Assembly (NCBI GenBank): GCA_018970965.1
Contig: JAGWVG010000003.1
Span: 1 to 25,733, forward strand
Direction of reading: 5' to 3'
Source: Alphaproteobacteria bacterium
Lineage (GTDB): Bacteria > Pseudomonadota > Alphaproteobacteria > Sphingomonadales > Sphingomonadaceae
DNA: 25,733 nt
Under the pieces are notes generated by a model. It did not search any database, was not told the DNA's origin, and saw nothing but the letters and a program-made list of their open reading frames with translations. Shown here in pieces: positions 15,434 through 23,312 of the stretch. The translations under genes were made by a program, and so were the position numbers. Positions within the stretch are counted from its first letter, which is position 1; every line of letters begins with the position of its first letter.

Positions 15434-16738
15434 TTAGGGGCGTCCAATTGAGCTGTAGGTAAAGCCTTGGCGACGGACATCGTCGGGCTGATAGACGTTG
15501 CGCAGATCCACCAATACGGGCCTGTTCATCAGGCTCGCAACGCGGGCCAAATCCAGCGCGCGGAAGGCATCCCATTCGGTGACCAGTGCCAGCGCGTCTG
15601 CGCCTTCGGCCACTGCATAGGGGTCAGCACGAAAATCAACATCAGGCATTAACGGCTTGGCAGCGTCCATCCCTTCCGGATCATAAGCGACCACGTTGAC
15701 GCCCGCGTCTTGCAACGCCTGTACAATCGCAATGGATGGTGCGTCGCGCATATCATCGGTGTTGGGCTTAAACGTTACACCCAATAGCCCCACTGTTTTG
15801 CCGCGCGCATCACCGCCCATAGCTTGCAATATCTTACGGCCCATGGCGCGTTTGCGGCTGTCATTCACTTGCACCACGGCTTCAACGATGCGGCAAGGCA
15901 CATCATTATCTTCCGCCGTTTTCAGCAAGGCGAGCGTATCCTTGGGGAAGCAAGACCCACCATAGCCCGGGCCAGCATGTAAGAACTTGCCACCAATCCG
16001 GTTGTCGAGGCCAATGCCGCGGGCAACGTCTTGCACATCTGCACCCACCACTTCGCACAGATCAGCCATTTCATTGATAAAGGTGATCTTGGTCGCCAAA
16101 AATGCATTCGCTGCATATTTGATCAACTCAGCAGTGCGGCGTGCCGTAAACAGCAGCGGCGCTTGGTTGAGGTAAAGCGGGCGATAAATATCCTGCATCA
16201 CGCTGCGCGCGCGCGCATCATCGGTGCCAATGACAATGCGGTCAGGCCGCTTAAAGTCGTTAATCGCCGCCCCTTCGCGCAAAAATTCGGGGTTAGATAC
16301 CACAGCGACATCGGCGTTGGGGGCTGCCTCGCGCAAAATCCGCTCGACCTCATCGCCCGTGCCAACGGGCACAGTAGATTTGGTGACGACAACCAACGGG
16401 CCCGTCATCGCGGATGCAATGTCGCGTGTGGCTTGATAGACATAGCTGAGGTCGGCATGCCCGTCCCCGCGGCGCGAGGGCGTTCCAACGGCAATGAACA
16501 CCGCATCGGCCCCAGCCACACCGGCTTTCAGATCGGTGGTGAATGAAAGCCGGCCAGCCTTCACATTGGCGGCGACCAGATCAGCAAGGCCGGGCTCATA
16601 TATCGGCATGATGCCAGCCAGCAGCGCATCAATTTTGCGTTGGTCCAAATCAACGCAAACAACATCATGGCCAAAATCTGCAAAGCAGGTTCCCGACACC
16701 AGGCCCACATAGCCTGCGCCAATCATTGTAATCTTCAT
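15434..16738 (-). CDS. ugd: UDP-glucose 6-dehydrogenase
   Basis: A cytoplasmic enzyme that oxidises UDP-glucose to UDP-glucuronate with two NAD+. The 434-residue length is standard. The N-terminal Rossmann motif GAGYVGL is at 7-13 and IYEPGL at 46-51. VGTPSRRGDGHADLSYV lies near 84-100, and the substrate/linker segment includes NPEFLREGAAINDF from 149. The catalytic Cys263 sits in GPGYGGSCFPKDT. LGVTFKPNTDDMRDAPS in the C-terminal domain is also typical. The start has a GGTGAG ribosome site. It converges with the UDP-glucuronate epimerase gene. The upstream ompA on the same strand ends in a terminator, so transcription is probably separate. Confidence 0.96.
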   Translation of the reverse strand: MKITMIGAGYVGLVSGTCFADFGHDVVCVDLDQRKIDALLAGIMPIYEPGLADLVAANVKAGRLSFTTDLKAGVAGADAVFIAVGTPSRRGDGHADLSYVYQATRDIASAMTGPLVVVTKSTVPVGTGDEVERILREAAPNADVAVVSNPEFLREGAAINDFKRPDRIVIGTDDARARSVMQDIYRPLYLNQAPLLFTARRTAELIKYAANAFLATKITFINEMADLCEVVGADVQDVARGIGLDNRIGGKFLHAGPGYGGSCFPKDTLALLKTAEDNDVPCRIVEAVVQVNDSRKRAMGRKILQAMGGDARGKTVGLLGVTFKPNTDDMRDAPSIAIVQALQDAGVNVVAYDPEGMDAAKPLMPDVDFRADPYAVAEGADALALVTEWDAFRALDLARVASLMNRPVLVDLRNVYQPDDVRRQGFTYSSIGRP

Positions 16739-16810
16739 GCACTCACCCAGCTTATTCCCATTGGGAGGAAGGATCGTTTAGCCCGTGTCGTCGGGCGGGA
16801 CAATGCGCAC

Positions 16811-16848
16811 CGACAAAACAAAGGGGGCCAGTCTTTTGACTGACCCCC
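16811..16848 (-). terminator. Rho-independent terminator after ompA
   Basis: Read on the minus strand, GGGGGTCAGTC (16848-16838) pairs with GACTGGCCCCC (16833-16823) around an AAAA loop with one G-U pair. It is followed by TTTGTTTTGTC. It lies 30 bp beyond the ompA stop. Confidence 0.85.
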
Positions 16849-16878
16849 AAAGTCTAAAACCAAATGGTTTCAGTTGGC

Positions 16879-17994
16879 TTACTGGCCAGAACCCGGACCG
16901 TAGGTGATTTCCACGCGACGGTTCTGAAGTTCACGCACGCCATCCGCGGTGTCAACGCGCGGTGCGCTTTCGCCAAAGGCCTTGGTCGAGATGACGCCCG
17001 ACGGAATGCCCTTGCCTTCCAGATAGGTGCGGACAGAGGTGTTGCGACGTTCCGACAGACCCAGATTATATTTGGGCGTGCCCGATTTGTCGGCGTGACC
17101 CGCCAGCATCACCTGTGCGCTGCCGCAATCGGCATAAGAGGTGACGGCATTGTCGAGGATCGACGCTGCTTCTGCCGTGACGTCCGACTTATCCCAGTCG
17201 AAGAACACAATGTACGGCCCCGGGCTGCACACCTTCTGAACCACCGGCGGCGGAGGAGGTGGCGGCGGAGGAGGGGGCGGTGGTGGCGGGGGCGGCGGCG
17301 GAGCCGCTTCTTCACCACCAAAGTTGAAGATCAGGCTGGCCAGCAGCGAGTGCGAGCGGAACCGTGTGTCAGCCGACCGACCAATGCGGTCCACCAGATC
17401 AACCTTGGCTTGATTGAAGAAACGATATTTCAGGCCAATGTCGACATTGTGGCTCAGCGGCGTGCGCACGCCAGCCAAAAACTGCCAGGCAAAGCCCGTC
17501 TTGGAATCGTTCAAGAAATTCGGGCCGCTGGTGTCGATTGTGTAGGCTGCTGCTGTGCGGGCAATACCCGCGCCACCACCAACAAAGCCGTTAAGGCCTT
17601 TGTCGTCGCCAAAGTCGAGCAAGCCATTCATCATGAAGCTCAGGTTGCTGGCACGGCCAGTTGCGTCGACAAAACTGCCAGCCGGTGTGGCCGTGGCGCC
17701 TGCGCCAGCTGGTGTCGTCAGCTGCGACGCCCACTGATCCAAGTTGGCGCGCTTATAGCCAACTTCAGCTTCCAGACGGAAACCGCCAAAATCATAGCCG
17801 ACCAAACCGTCGACATCCCATGCCTTGTGCAAATCAGCTTTGGCTTTGGCCTTCAGGCCCGCCAAGTCAAAACTCTGATCTTCCACAATCGAGGCACCGC
17901 CTTCGACACCCACATACCAAGCCTTGTCGCGCGCGACAGCGGGCGTGGCCAGGACGGTCGAAGCGAGCACCGCTACGAGAGCGAGCTTACGCAT
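16879..17994 (-). CDS. OmpA family outer-membrane protein with poly-proline linker
   Basis: A 371-residue outer-membrane protein. The signal peptide MRKLALVAVLASTVLATPAVA is followed by an N-terminal beta-barrel of about 210 residues (aromatic/Gly-rich strands such as AWYVGVEGGAS and GFRLEAEVGYKRA). Then comes an uninterrupted run of 19 prolines (DNA 17245-17301) and a C-terminal OmpA peptidoglycan-binding domain. That domain shows IVFFDWDKSDVTAEA, LAGHADKSG, YNLGLSERR and the conserved LQNRRVEI. Two Cys (CSPGPY and YADCGS) may form a disulfide. The role is envelope stability by anchoring to peptidoglycan. AAAGGGG lies 8 nt before the ATG. The proline codons are mixed (CCG, CCA, CCT, CCC), so slippage is unlikely. 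Confidence 0.95.
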   Translation of the reverse strand: MRKLALVAVLASTVLATPAVARDKAWYVGVEGGASIVEDQSFDLAGLKAKAKADLHKAWDVDGLVGYDFGGFRLEAEVGYKRANLDQWASQLTTPAGAGATATPAGSFVDATGRASNLSFMMNGLLDFGDDKGLNGFVGGGAGIARTAAAYTIDTSGPNFLNDSKTGFAWQFLAGVRTPLSHNVDIGLKYRFFNQAKVDLVDRIGRSADTRFRSHSLLASLIFNFGGEEAAPPPPPPPPPPPPPPPPPPPVVQKVCSPGPYIVFFDWDKSDVTAEAASILDNAVTSYADCGSAQVMLAGHADKSGTPKYNLGLSERRNTSVRTYLEGKGIPSGVISTKAFGESAPRVDTADGVRELQNRRVEITYGPGSGQ

Positions 17995-18274
17995 TCTTAA
18001 TCCCCTTTCTTACTTGCTAATTGGGATAGCTCGCAGGCTCTACCCAATGGATTTCTGCCACGCAAGCGAACATTGCCACAAACTGTTGCCCAAAAGTCGC
18101 ATTCACTTCGGAATGTAAATGCACCATTGTAGTTTGAAATTAATCCATGTGCCGAAAGGGCCGATACGATTGCCGAAATGGTCCGCCGCGCTTGTATATC
18201 CGGGTTAGCACCCCCTGTCGCCGAGGTTCAGCCGGCGCCATGCGGAGGTGTGCCGGCAACTTTGGTCTGCGCGC

Positions 18275-18679
18275 TTATACGATCATGCATATCGCGGATT
18301 TTGGCGGCGACTTTATCCGCCATGCCATGTGGGGTGGTTGCCGCTGCTGCACCGCCAGCAGGGCAAGGGCCAGCCGGTGTTTTTGCGCGCGCCCTTTCAG
18401 CGTCGCGTCCGATAATTTGCCCGAAACACTGGTCAGCGCCTCTGCCAGCAAATCCTGCTCCAACCGCGCAAAGCCCTCGCTTAAGGATGCTTGCCACAGG
18501 GCGGCAAAATCGGGGTGCCGCCGCCGATAGGCATAGGCCGTTTGGCTTGTGATCCCGGCGTGCCGGGCCGAGGCCGCGACATTGGCCGTCATGCCTAAAT
18601 GATTGAGAAAAATCTTCCGCGCCCGGGCGTCAAATGGGCGCACAGCCCCGCCCGCGGCCTTTGGGGTCGCTGCTGTCAT
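18275..18679 (-). CDS. Orphan small-terminase-like helix-turn-helix protein
   Basis: A 134-residue protein I do not assign firmly. Residues about 20-65 read as a helix-turn-helix of the kind found in phage or gene-transfer-agent small terminase subunits: NHLGMTANVAASARHAGITS followed by a recognition-like helix TAYAYRRRHPDFAALW. The pattern is X-x-x-A-x-x-AGIT-x-x-TAY-x-RR-x-DP-like. The C-terminal half (EGFARLEQDLLAEAL and LALALLAVQQRQ) is helical. GGAG lies 5 nt before the ATG. No large terminase, portal or capsid gene is in the window, so it is an orphan. It may act as a DNA-binding regulator instead. It is divergent from the flavodoxin-fold gene. Coding confidence exceeds confidence in the family name. 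Confidence 0.65.
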   Translation of the reverse strand: MTAATPKAAGGAVRPFDARARKIFLNHLGMTANVAASARHAGITSQTAYAYRRRHPDFAALWQASLSEGFARLEQDLLAEALTSVSGKLSDATLKGRAQKHRLALALLAVQQRQPPHMAWRIKSPPKSAICMIV

Positions 18680-18841
18680 AACATCTCCGCTGAAGGACGT
18701 TGGAGCGGCCTTGGGGCCGACTCACACTGCGCCAGTGTTGCAACATGTGCCATATCAGCGTTGCGATGTCAATTAAAAAGTGCCAAATAGGTTAAAAATA
18801 GGATTCTGGCATGTTCTTGCGGACCAGCGCATAAGGGGCGC

Positions 18842-19336
18842 ATGGCACAGTTGCTGATCCTCTATGATTCCTTAACGGGCGGGGCCGAGGCGATGGCGCA
18901 GGCGGCAGCGCAGGGCGCTCAAAGTGCCGAGCCGGGCCTTCGCGTCCATCTCTGTCGGGCGGCCGATGCGTTGCCCACCGATATATTGGCGGCAGATGGT
19001 GTTCTTTTTGCATGTCCTGAAAATTTGGCGGCGATGTCAGGCGTCATGAAGGCCTTTTTTGACCGGGCTTATTATGCGGTGTTGGGCAAGATTGAGGGGC
19101 GGCCCTATGCGCTTATGGTCTGCGCCGGGTCGGATGGCGAAAATGCCGCGCGGCAAATGAGCCGGATCGCCACGGGCTGGCGGATGAAGCCCGTGGCAGA
19201 TCCTTTAATCATCTGCACCCATGCGCAAAGCCCTGAAGAGATTTTGGCTCCCAAGCATTTGCCAGAAAAAGATTTGGCCCCCTGCCGCGCGCTGGGTGCA
19301 ACGCTGGCAGCGGGCCTTATACTCGGTATTTTTTAG
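18842..19336 (+). CDS. Flavodoxin-fold NAD(P)H-dependent oxidoreductase (WrbA/FMN-reductase-like)
   Basis: A 164-residue flavodoxin-like protein. The FMN phosphate loop is visible as LYDSLTGGAEAMA (residues 7-19). ACPENLAAMSGVMKAFFDRAYY at about 57-78 matches the flavin-edge segment of WrbA-like and NADPH-dependent FMN reductases, and the third beta-strand/loop is YALMVCAGSDGEN. It is shorter than canonical WrbA (about 200). The likely role is two-electron reduction of quinones or flavin; the substrate is unknown. AAGGGG precedes the ATG. Its stop codon overlaps the stop of the convergent MAPEG gene by 4 bp (shared TTAG). Confidence 0.85.
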   Translation: MAQLLILYDSLTGGAEAMAQAAAQGAQSAEPGLRVHLCRAADALPTDILAADGVLFACPENLAAMSGVMKAFFDRAYYAVLGKIEGRPYALMVCAGSDGENAARQMSRIATGWRMKPVADPLIICTHAQSPEEILAPKHLPEKDLAPCRALGATLAAGLILGIF

Positions 19337-19803
19337 CTGTTCGCTACGGGTTCCGCAGTTTGCAGGTCCAGCGTGGTCGGTGCCTCGGTCTTGCCCGCAG
19401 CCAAATGCGGCGTGGCAATTGCGTAAAGCCCCAGGCCCAAAAGTGTCAGCATCGTTGTGATCGTGCCTATTGAGCGGCCTTTGCCAAAGCGGCCGCCGTC
19501 CATACCCAGGCCATGGGCAATACGGCCCAAGAAATAGACGCTGCTTACGGCCCAAAGCCAGGTTGGTGCAGGGCTGCCACTATGTGCCAATTCAATCACG
19601 CCAATCAGAATTAAAACAAAAGGCGCAGATTCAATATAATTGCTGTGCGCGCGCATACGGCGGATCACCGCTTCATTGCCGCCATCGCCAATCGATACAT
19701 TCTCGCTGTGGCGGACTTGGCCCACGCGCAGCGCCAGCCAAAAATTCACCACTGCGGCAACGCCAGCAAAGCTCATCGTTACGGGTAAAATCATCTCGCT
19801 CAT
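19333..19803 (-). CDS. MAPEG family membrane protein
   Basis: A 156-residue inner-membrane protein of the MAPEG (membrane-associated eicosanoid/glutathione metabolism) family, most like bacterial YecN-type members. Four hydrophobic helices are visible: VTMSFAGVAAVVNFWLALRVG, the ESAPFVLILIGVIELA segment, WLWAVSSVYFLGRIAHGLG, and ITTMLTLLGLGLYAI. The signature IRRMRAHSNYIESAPF (about 47-62) matches the family RxxRAHxNxxE pattern for glutathione binding. The C-terminal tail after about residue 135 is soluble. The start could also be the ATG at 19794; ribosome-site evidence is weak for both. Biological substrate unknown. Confidence 0.9.
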   Translation of the reverse strand: MSEMILPVTMSFAGVAAVVNFWLALRVGQVRHSENVSIGDGGNEAVIRRMRAHSNYIESAPFVLILIGVIELAHSGSPAPTWLWAVSSVYFLGRIAHGLGMDGGRFGKGRSIGTITTMLTLLGLGLYAIATPHLAAGKTEAPTTLDLQTAEPVANS

Positions 19804-19979
19804 TCCCTATTCTTGGCCCATGGTTGGGCGTAGCTGTCCTGCCACGGGGCGGATGCGCTTGCAACGGCGGTAATTTTGGCTATACGCGCGCCTTCGCCCG
19901 ATGGCTGGCGGATTCGGCACAAGCTGTATCCCTCTTGTCATTAGGATTTTGTGATCACTCAATTGAATAAGGTGCCGAA

Positions 19980-20159
19980 ATGGCCGTTCCTAAGAGAAAA
20001 ACCACGCCGTCGCGCCGGAACATGCGTCGCAGCCACCACGCGCTGACCGCGACCACGTTTCAGGAATGCCCGAACTGCGGCGAACTGAAGCTTCCGCACA
20101 ATCTGTGCCAGGCCTGTGGCCATTACAACGGCCGTGAAGTCGTCGCTGCGGCTGACTGA
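19980..20159 (+). CDS. rpmF: 50S ribosomal protein L32
   Basis: A 59-residue ribosomal protein translated directly from the sequence. It starts [20 protein letters not shown], the L32 signature, and has the zinc-ribbon cysteines CPNC and CQAC separated by ten residues ([20 protein letters not shown]). It ends in [14 protein letters not shown] lies just upstream of the ATG. It is the first gene of a five-gene plus-strand run; plsX begins 31 bp after its stop, the widely conserved rpmF-plsX-fabH order. The DUF177/YceD gene often found before rpmF is absent here. Confidence 0.97.
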   Translation: MAVPKRKTTPSRRNMRRSHHALTATTFQECPNCGELKLPHNLCQACGHYNGREVVAAAD

Positions 20160-20190
20160 ACCCCGCGCCTGAACCGGGGGAGACTGGCTG

Positions 20191-21237
20191 GTGGCCGAAG
20201 CGCCGCGGATTGCAATTGATGCCATGGGTGGCGATGAAGGGCTGGCAGTCATGCTGGCCGGGGCCGCCCTTGCATCTGCGCAATGGCCCGGTCTCCGCTT
20301 TGATTTGGTGGGGGATGCGGCTGCGATCGGTGCTGCGCTTGAGGCGCACCCACAGCTGCGCGCCGTTTCTGATATTGTTGATGCCCCCGAAACCATCGAG
20401 GGCAGCGAAAAGCCCAGCCAAGCCATTCGTCGTGCGCGCACGACCAGCATGGGCATCGCCATTGATGCGGTAAAGCAAGGCCGCGCCGGCGCGGCAGTCT
20501 CTGCCGGAAATACCGGCGCGCTGATGGCTATGGCCAAGCTTGCCTTGCGCACCATGCCGGGGATTGATCGTCCCGCGCTTGCGGCGCTGCTGCCGAGCCT
20601 AGGCGACAATGACTTCGTCATGCTTGATCTGGGCGCGAATACCGAATGCGATGCGCGCAATCTGGTTGAATTTGCGATCATGGGGGCTGCCTATTCGCGC
20701 ATTGCCTTGGGCATTGCCCAGCCGCGCGTTGCGCTGCTCAACATCGGCACCGAAGATCAAAAGGGCACTGATGAAATCCGCGATGCCGCTGCCATCCTGC
20801 GGGATTCGGCACATCTGCCCATGGCGTTCGGCGGCTTTATCGAAGGCGATAAGATTGCGCGTGGCCTAACCGATGTTGTTGTCTGCGATGGCTTTTCTGG
20901 CAATATCTCGTTGAAGACGATGGAGGGCACCGCCCGTTTCGTGACCGATCTTCTGCGCCGTGCTTTTACCAGTTCCATCCGGTCGAAATTCGGTTTCCTC
21001 ATCTCGCGCCCCGCGACAGAGCTGATGCGGCATCATCTTGATCCAGATAATCATAATGGCGCCGTCTTTTTGGGTCTGAATGGCGTTGTTGTAAAAAGCC
21101 ATGGCAGCGCAAGCCCTAAGGGTGTGGCCAATGCCATTGGCGTGGCCGCCAAGCTCGTCTCGGCCAATATCACTCAGCGCATCACCGAAGATCTGGCCTG
21201 CATCAAAGCGGATGATCAACAGGCGGATCATCAGTGA
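20191..21237 (+). CDS. plsX: Phosphate acyltransferase PlsX
   Basis: A peripheral membrane enzyme that makes acyl-phosphate from acyl-ACP, supplying PlsY for phospholipid synthesis. The 348-residue length is standard. It starts with GTG, giving [17 protein letters not shown] with the family's DAMGGD motif near residue 10. Other signatures are [14 protein letters not shown] (near 100-113), [11 protein letters not shown] (about 147-157), [14 protein letters not shown] and [17 protein letters not shown] (about 230-247). GGGGGAG lies 9 nt before the GTG. The stop codon overlaps the fabH start by 4 bp (GTGA), suggesting translational coupling. Confidence 0.97.
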   Translation: MAEAPRIAIDAMGGDEGLAVMLAGAALASAQWPGLRFDLVGDAAAIGAALEAHPQLRAVSDIVDAPETIEGSEKPSQAIRRARTTSMGIAIDAVKQGRAGAAVSAGNTGALMAMAKLALRTMPGIDRPALAALLPSLGDNDFVMLDLGANTECDARNLVEFAIMGAAYSRIALGIAQPRVALLNIGTEDQKGTDEIRDAAAILRDSAHLPMAFGGFIEGDKIARGLTDVVVCDGFSGNISLKTMEGTARFVTDLLRRAFTSSIRSKFGFLISRPATELMRHHLDPDNHNGAVFLGLNGVVVKSHGSASPKGVANAIGVAAKLVSANITQRITEDLACIKADDQQADHQ

Positions 21238-22193
21238 CGCTTCATTCAGTCATTTTGGGTACGGGCTCCGCGCTCCCGAAACAGCGTGTCTCCAATGATG
21301 ATCTCGCCAAGCGGGTTGATACCTCGGATGAGTGGATTGTGGCGCGCACAGGCATTCGCTTCCGCCATATCGCGGGCGAGGGGGAAACTACGGCAACTTT
21401 GGCCGCCGCCGCCGCGCGTCAGGCATTAGACGCAGCCGGCATTTCGGCTGACAGCGTTGATCTCATTATTTTGGCAACCGCCACGCCTGATCAAACCTTT
21501 CCCGCCAGCGCCACCAAGGTTCAGGCGCTGCTCGGCATTGAGGATTGCGTTGCCTTTGATGTTGCAGCCGTCTGCTCCGGCTTTCTTTATGCCTTGTCCG
21601 TTGCGGATTCGATGATCCGCACGGGCGCTGCAAAGCGCGCCATTGTGATTGGCGCTGAAACCTTTAGCCGCATTTTGGATTGGGAAGATCGCACGACCTG
21701 CGTTTTATTTGGCGATGGCGCGGGCGCGGTGGTGCTGGAAGGCCGCGACGGCGCGGCGGGTATTCTTGCAACCAAACTCCATGCCGATGGCCGGCATAAT
21801 GAGCTGCTCTATGTCGATGGTGGGCCCTCCACCACCGGCACTGTCGGCCATGTCCGGATGAAGGGGTCAGAGGTGTTCCGCCACGCCGTCGTCAATTTGG
21901 CAACGGTGATGACCGAAGTCCTCAGCACAACGGGGCTGACGGCAGCCGATGTCGATTGGGTTGTTCCGCATCAAGCCAATGCCCGCATCTTGGATGCCAC
22001 TGCGCGCAAATTGGGCCTCTCGGCGGAGCAGATTGTGGTGACAGTTGATCAACACGCCAACACCTCAGCGGCCTCGGTCCCTCTCGCGCTGGATACCGCT
22101 GTGCGCGATGGCCGCATCCAGCGTGGCCAGATCTTGGTGCTTGAGGCGATGGGCGGCGGCTTTACTTGGGGCGCCGCAGTTATCCGCTACTGA
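21234..22193 (+). CDS. fabH: Beta-ketoacyl-ACP synthase III
   Basis: This enzyme starts fatty acid synthesis by condensing acetyl-CoA with malonyl-ACP. The 319-residue length is typical. The catalytic triad is complete: Cys114 (AAVCSGF), His246 (VPHQAN) and Asn276 (QHANTSAAS). The N-terminal [13 protein letters not shown] and the segment [18 protein letters not shown] are family hallmarks. It uses a GTG start that overlaps the plsX stop by 4 bp. The triad's last motif reads HANTSA instead of the more usual GNTSA, a mild variation. An 80-bp gap separates it from ihfA, where an extra promoter could sit. Confidence 0.97.
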   Translation: MTLHSVILGTGSALPKQRVSNDDLAKRVDTSDEWIVARTGIRFRHIAGEGETTATLAAAAARQALDAAGISADSVDLIILATATPDQTFPASATKVQALLGIEDCVAFDVAAVCSGFLYALSVADSMIRTGAAKRAIVIGAETFSRILDWEDRTTCVLFGDGAGAVVLEGRDGAAGILATKLHADGRHNELLYVDGGPSTTGTVGHVRMKGSEVFRHAVVNLATVMTEVLSTTGLTAADVDWVVPHQANARILDATARKLGLSAEQIVVTVDQHANTSAASVPLALDTAVRDGRIQRGQILVLEAMGGGFTWGAAVIRY

Positions 22194-22273
22194 GACATCA
22201 GGCGCAATTGACCTTCCCTGCCAATTCGATAAGAACGGACCTCCCAACCAGTCAAAGAAGAGGGAGTTGCGTA

Positions 22274-22573
22274 ATGGCGGGAGATGGCACTTTAACCCGA
22301 GCCGATCTTGCTGAGTCTCTTCACAGAAATGTGGGCCTATCCAAGGCTGAGTCCTCAAAGCTTGTTGAATCGATCCTGGACCATATGTGTTCAGCCCTAT
22401 CGCGTGGGGAAAATGTAAAGATTTCCGGCTTCGGAAGCTTTTTGCTGCGCGATAAAGGCGAACGTGTGGGCCGTAATCCGAAAACAGGTGTCGAAGTTCC
22501 GATCGCACCGCGCCGGGTGCTGACCTTTAGGGCCAGCAACACCATGCGCGATCGCATCGCAACGGGCGCCTGA
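22274..22573 (+). CDS. ihfA: Integration host factor subunit alpha
   Basis: A 99-residue nucleoid protein of the HU/IHF family that bends DNA as a heterodimer with IHF beta. It starts [20 protein letters not shown], followed by the dimerisation helices and the signature [11 protein letters not shown] (about 56-66). The DNA-intercalating Pro is in the arm sequence [12 protein letters not shown] (about 75-86), followed by RRVLTFRAS. The ATG at 22274 has GAGGGAG upstream. It sits between fabH and merR. The conserved arm favours the alpha subunit over HU, in agreement with the neighbourhood. Confidence 0.94.
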   Translation: MAGDGTLTRADLAESLHRNVGLSKAESSKLVESILDHMCSALSRGENVKISGFGSFLLRDKGERVGRNPKTGVEVPIAPRRVLTFRASNTMRDRIATGA

Positions 22574-22592
22574 TCGCCAAGGAGAAGAGGGA

Positions 22593-23027
22593 ATGGCTGA
22601 TAAGGCACCCGGTGCGTTTCTCACCATCGGAGAGCTTTCTGCCGAACTGGGCGTGCCCCAGCATATCTTGCGCTATTGGGAAACGCGCTTTCCCAAGCTC
22701 AAGCCGCTGACGCGCGCGGGCAATCGTCGTTATTATCGGCCGGAAGATGTGGCGTTGGTGCGCCGCATCCACCAGCTGCTTGATGTCGAAGGCTATACCG
22801 TTAAGGGTGTGCAAAAGCTGCTCTCCGCCAAAACGTCGGCGGCCGAGCAAGCACCTGTGGCAGAGCCAGCCATTCCCATTCCGGCGCACAACCAGGTGGC
22901 CGCACCTCTTGCGCCGCCTGCGCCCCCCGTGGCCGCGCCTGCACCCTCGCCCATTCCAAGCTATATTCCGGATTTGGTTTTGATCCGTGATCGGCTGAAA
23001 GTCGCGCTGGCGGCAGAACGCGGCTGA
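22593..23027 (+). CDS. MerR family transcriptional regulator
   Basis: A 144-residue regulator. The winged helix-turn-helix is at about residues 9-80: FLTIGELSAELGVPQHILRYWETRFP, then the wing segment TRAGNRRYYRPEDVALVRRI and the dimer-helix start HQLLDVEGYTVKGVQKLL. No Cys pair typical of metal sensors is present. The middle is Pro/Ala-rich low complexity (about 90-122), followed by a short helix VLIRDRLKVALAAE. It starts 19 bp after ihfA, with GGAGAAGAGG as ribosome site, and is the last gene of the rpmF operon. The target is unknown. Its stop lies 6 bp from the end of the convergent DUF5818-like gene. Confidence 0.93.
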   Translation: MADKAPGAFLTIGELSAELGVPQHILRYWETRFPKLKPLTRAGNRRYYRPEDVALVRRIHQLLDVEGYTVKGVQKLLSAKTSAAEQAPVAEPAIPIPAHNQVAAPLAPPAPPVAAPAPSPIPSYIPDLVLIRDRLKVALAAERG

Positions 23028-23033
23028 TCCGCG

Positions 23034-23252
23034 TCAACGCCGCGCGGGCAGCGGGGTAATGTTGTCGATCTCCAGCACATGGAGGCCGTGTCGCCTGCCT
23101 GTGGCCGTCACGTGATGGCCCACATAAAGATGCGCTGTTTCTGGAATATGGGCGATGTAAAACCGCCCCGTATCTGCCAACAAGATATGCAGGCCAAAGC
23201 ACGGCATGAAGCCAAATAGGCCTATTACCTCAATGGATTGTTTGTCGGGCAT
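23034..23252 (-). CDS. Small DUF5818-like protein
   Basis: A 72-residue hypothetical protein. It resembles the OB-fold-like DUF5818 family of sphingomonads: a strand-rich N-terminus (IEVIGLFGFMPCFGLHILLAD), then YVGHHVTATGRRHGLHVLEIDNI, which aligns with the family pattern of GxxVTVxGxRxGxxxLxxDxI. This comparison is from memory. GGGAG lies 7 nt before the ATG, supporting translation. The function is not known. It starts about 60 bp from the 6S-like RNA, on the opposite strand. Confidence 0.6.
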   Translation of the reverse strand: MPDKQSIEVIGLFGFMPCFGLHILLADTGRFYIAHIPETAHLYVGHHVTATGRRHGLHVLEIDNITPLPARR

Positions 23253-23312
23253 GTTACGCTCCCCACTTGAATGTCCGGGCGGGCGCCCCCGCCTGACATG
23301 CTCATGACCTTG

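Noticed and set aside
16781..16796. Hairpin GCCCG/CGGGC upstream of ugd
   Set aside because: Short stem without a T-run; it probably has no role beyond chance in GC-rich sequence.
17245..17301. Tandem GGC-type repeat as a CRISPR or slippage tract
   Set aside because: It is an in-frame proline linker with varied codons and no spacer structure.
16864..18000. Long plus-strand reading frame of 378 codons
   Set aside because: It is antisense to ompA, which has a signal peptide, barrel and OmpA domain; the plus-frame protein has no recognisable fold and is rich in Arg, as expected of a GC-rich shadow.
18806..18821. Sigma-54-like element CTGGCATGTTCTTGCG before the flavodoxin-fold gene
   Set aside because: The GG to GC distance is one base short of the strict -24/-12 spacing, and no activator gene is adjacent.
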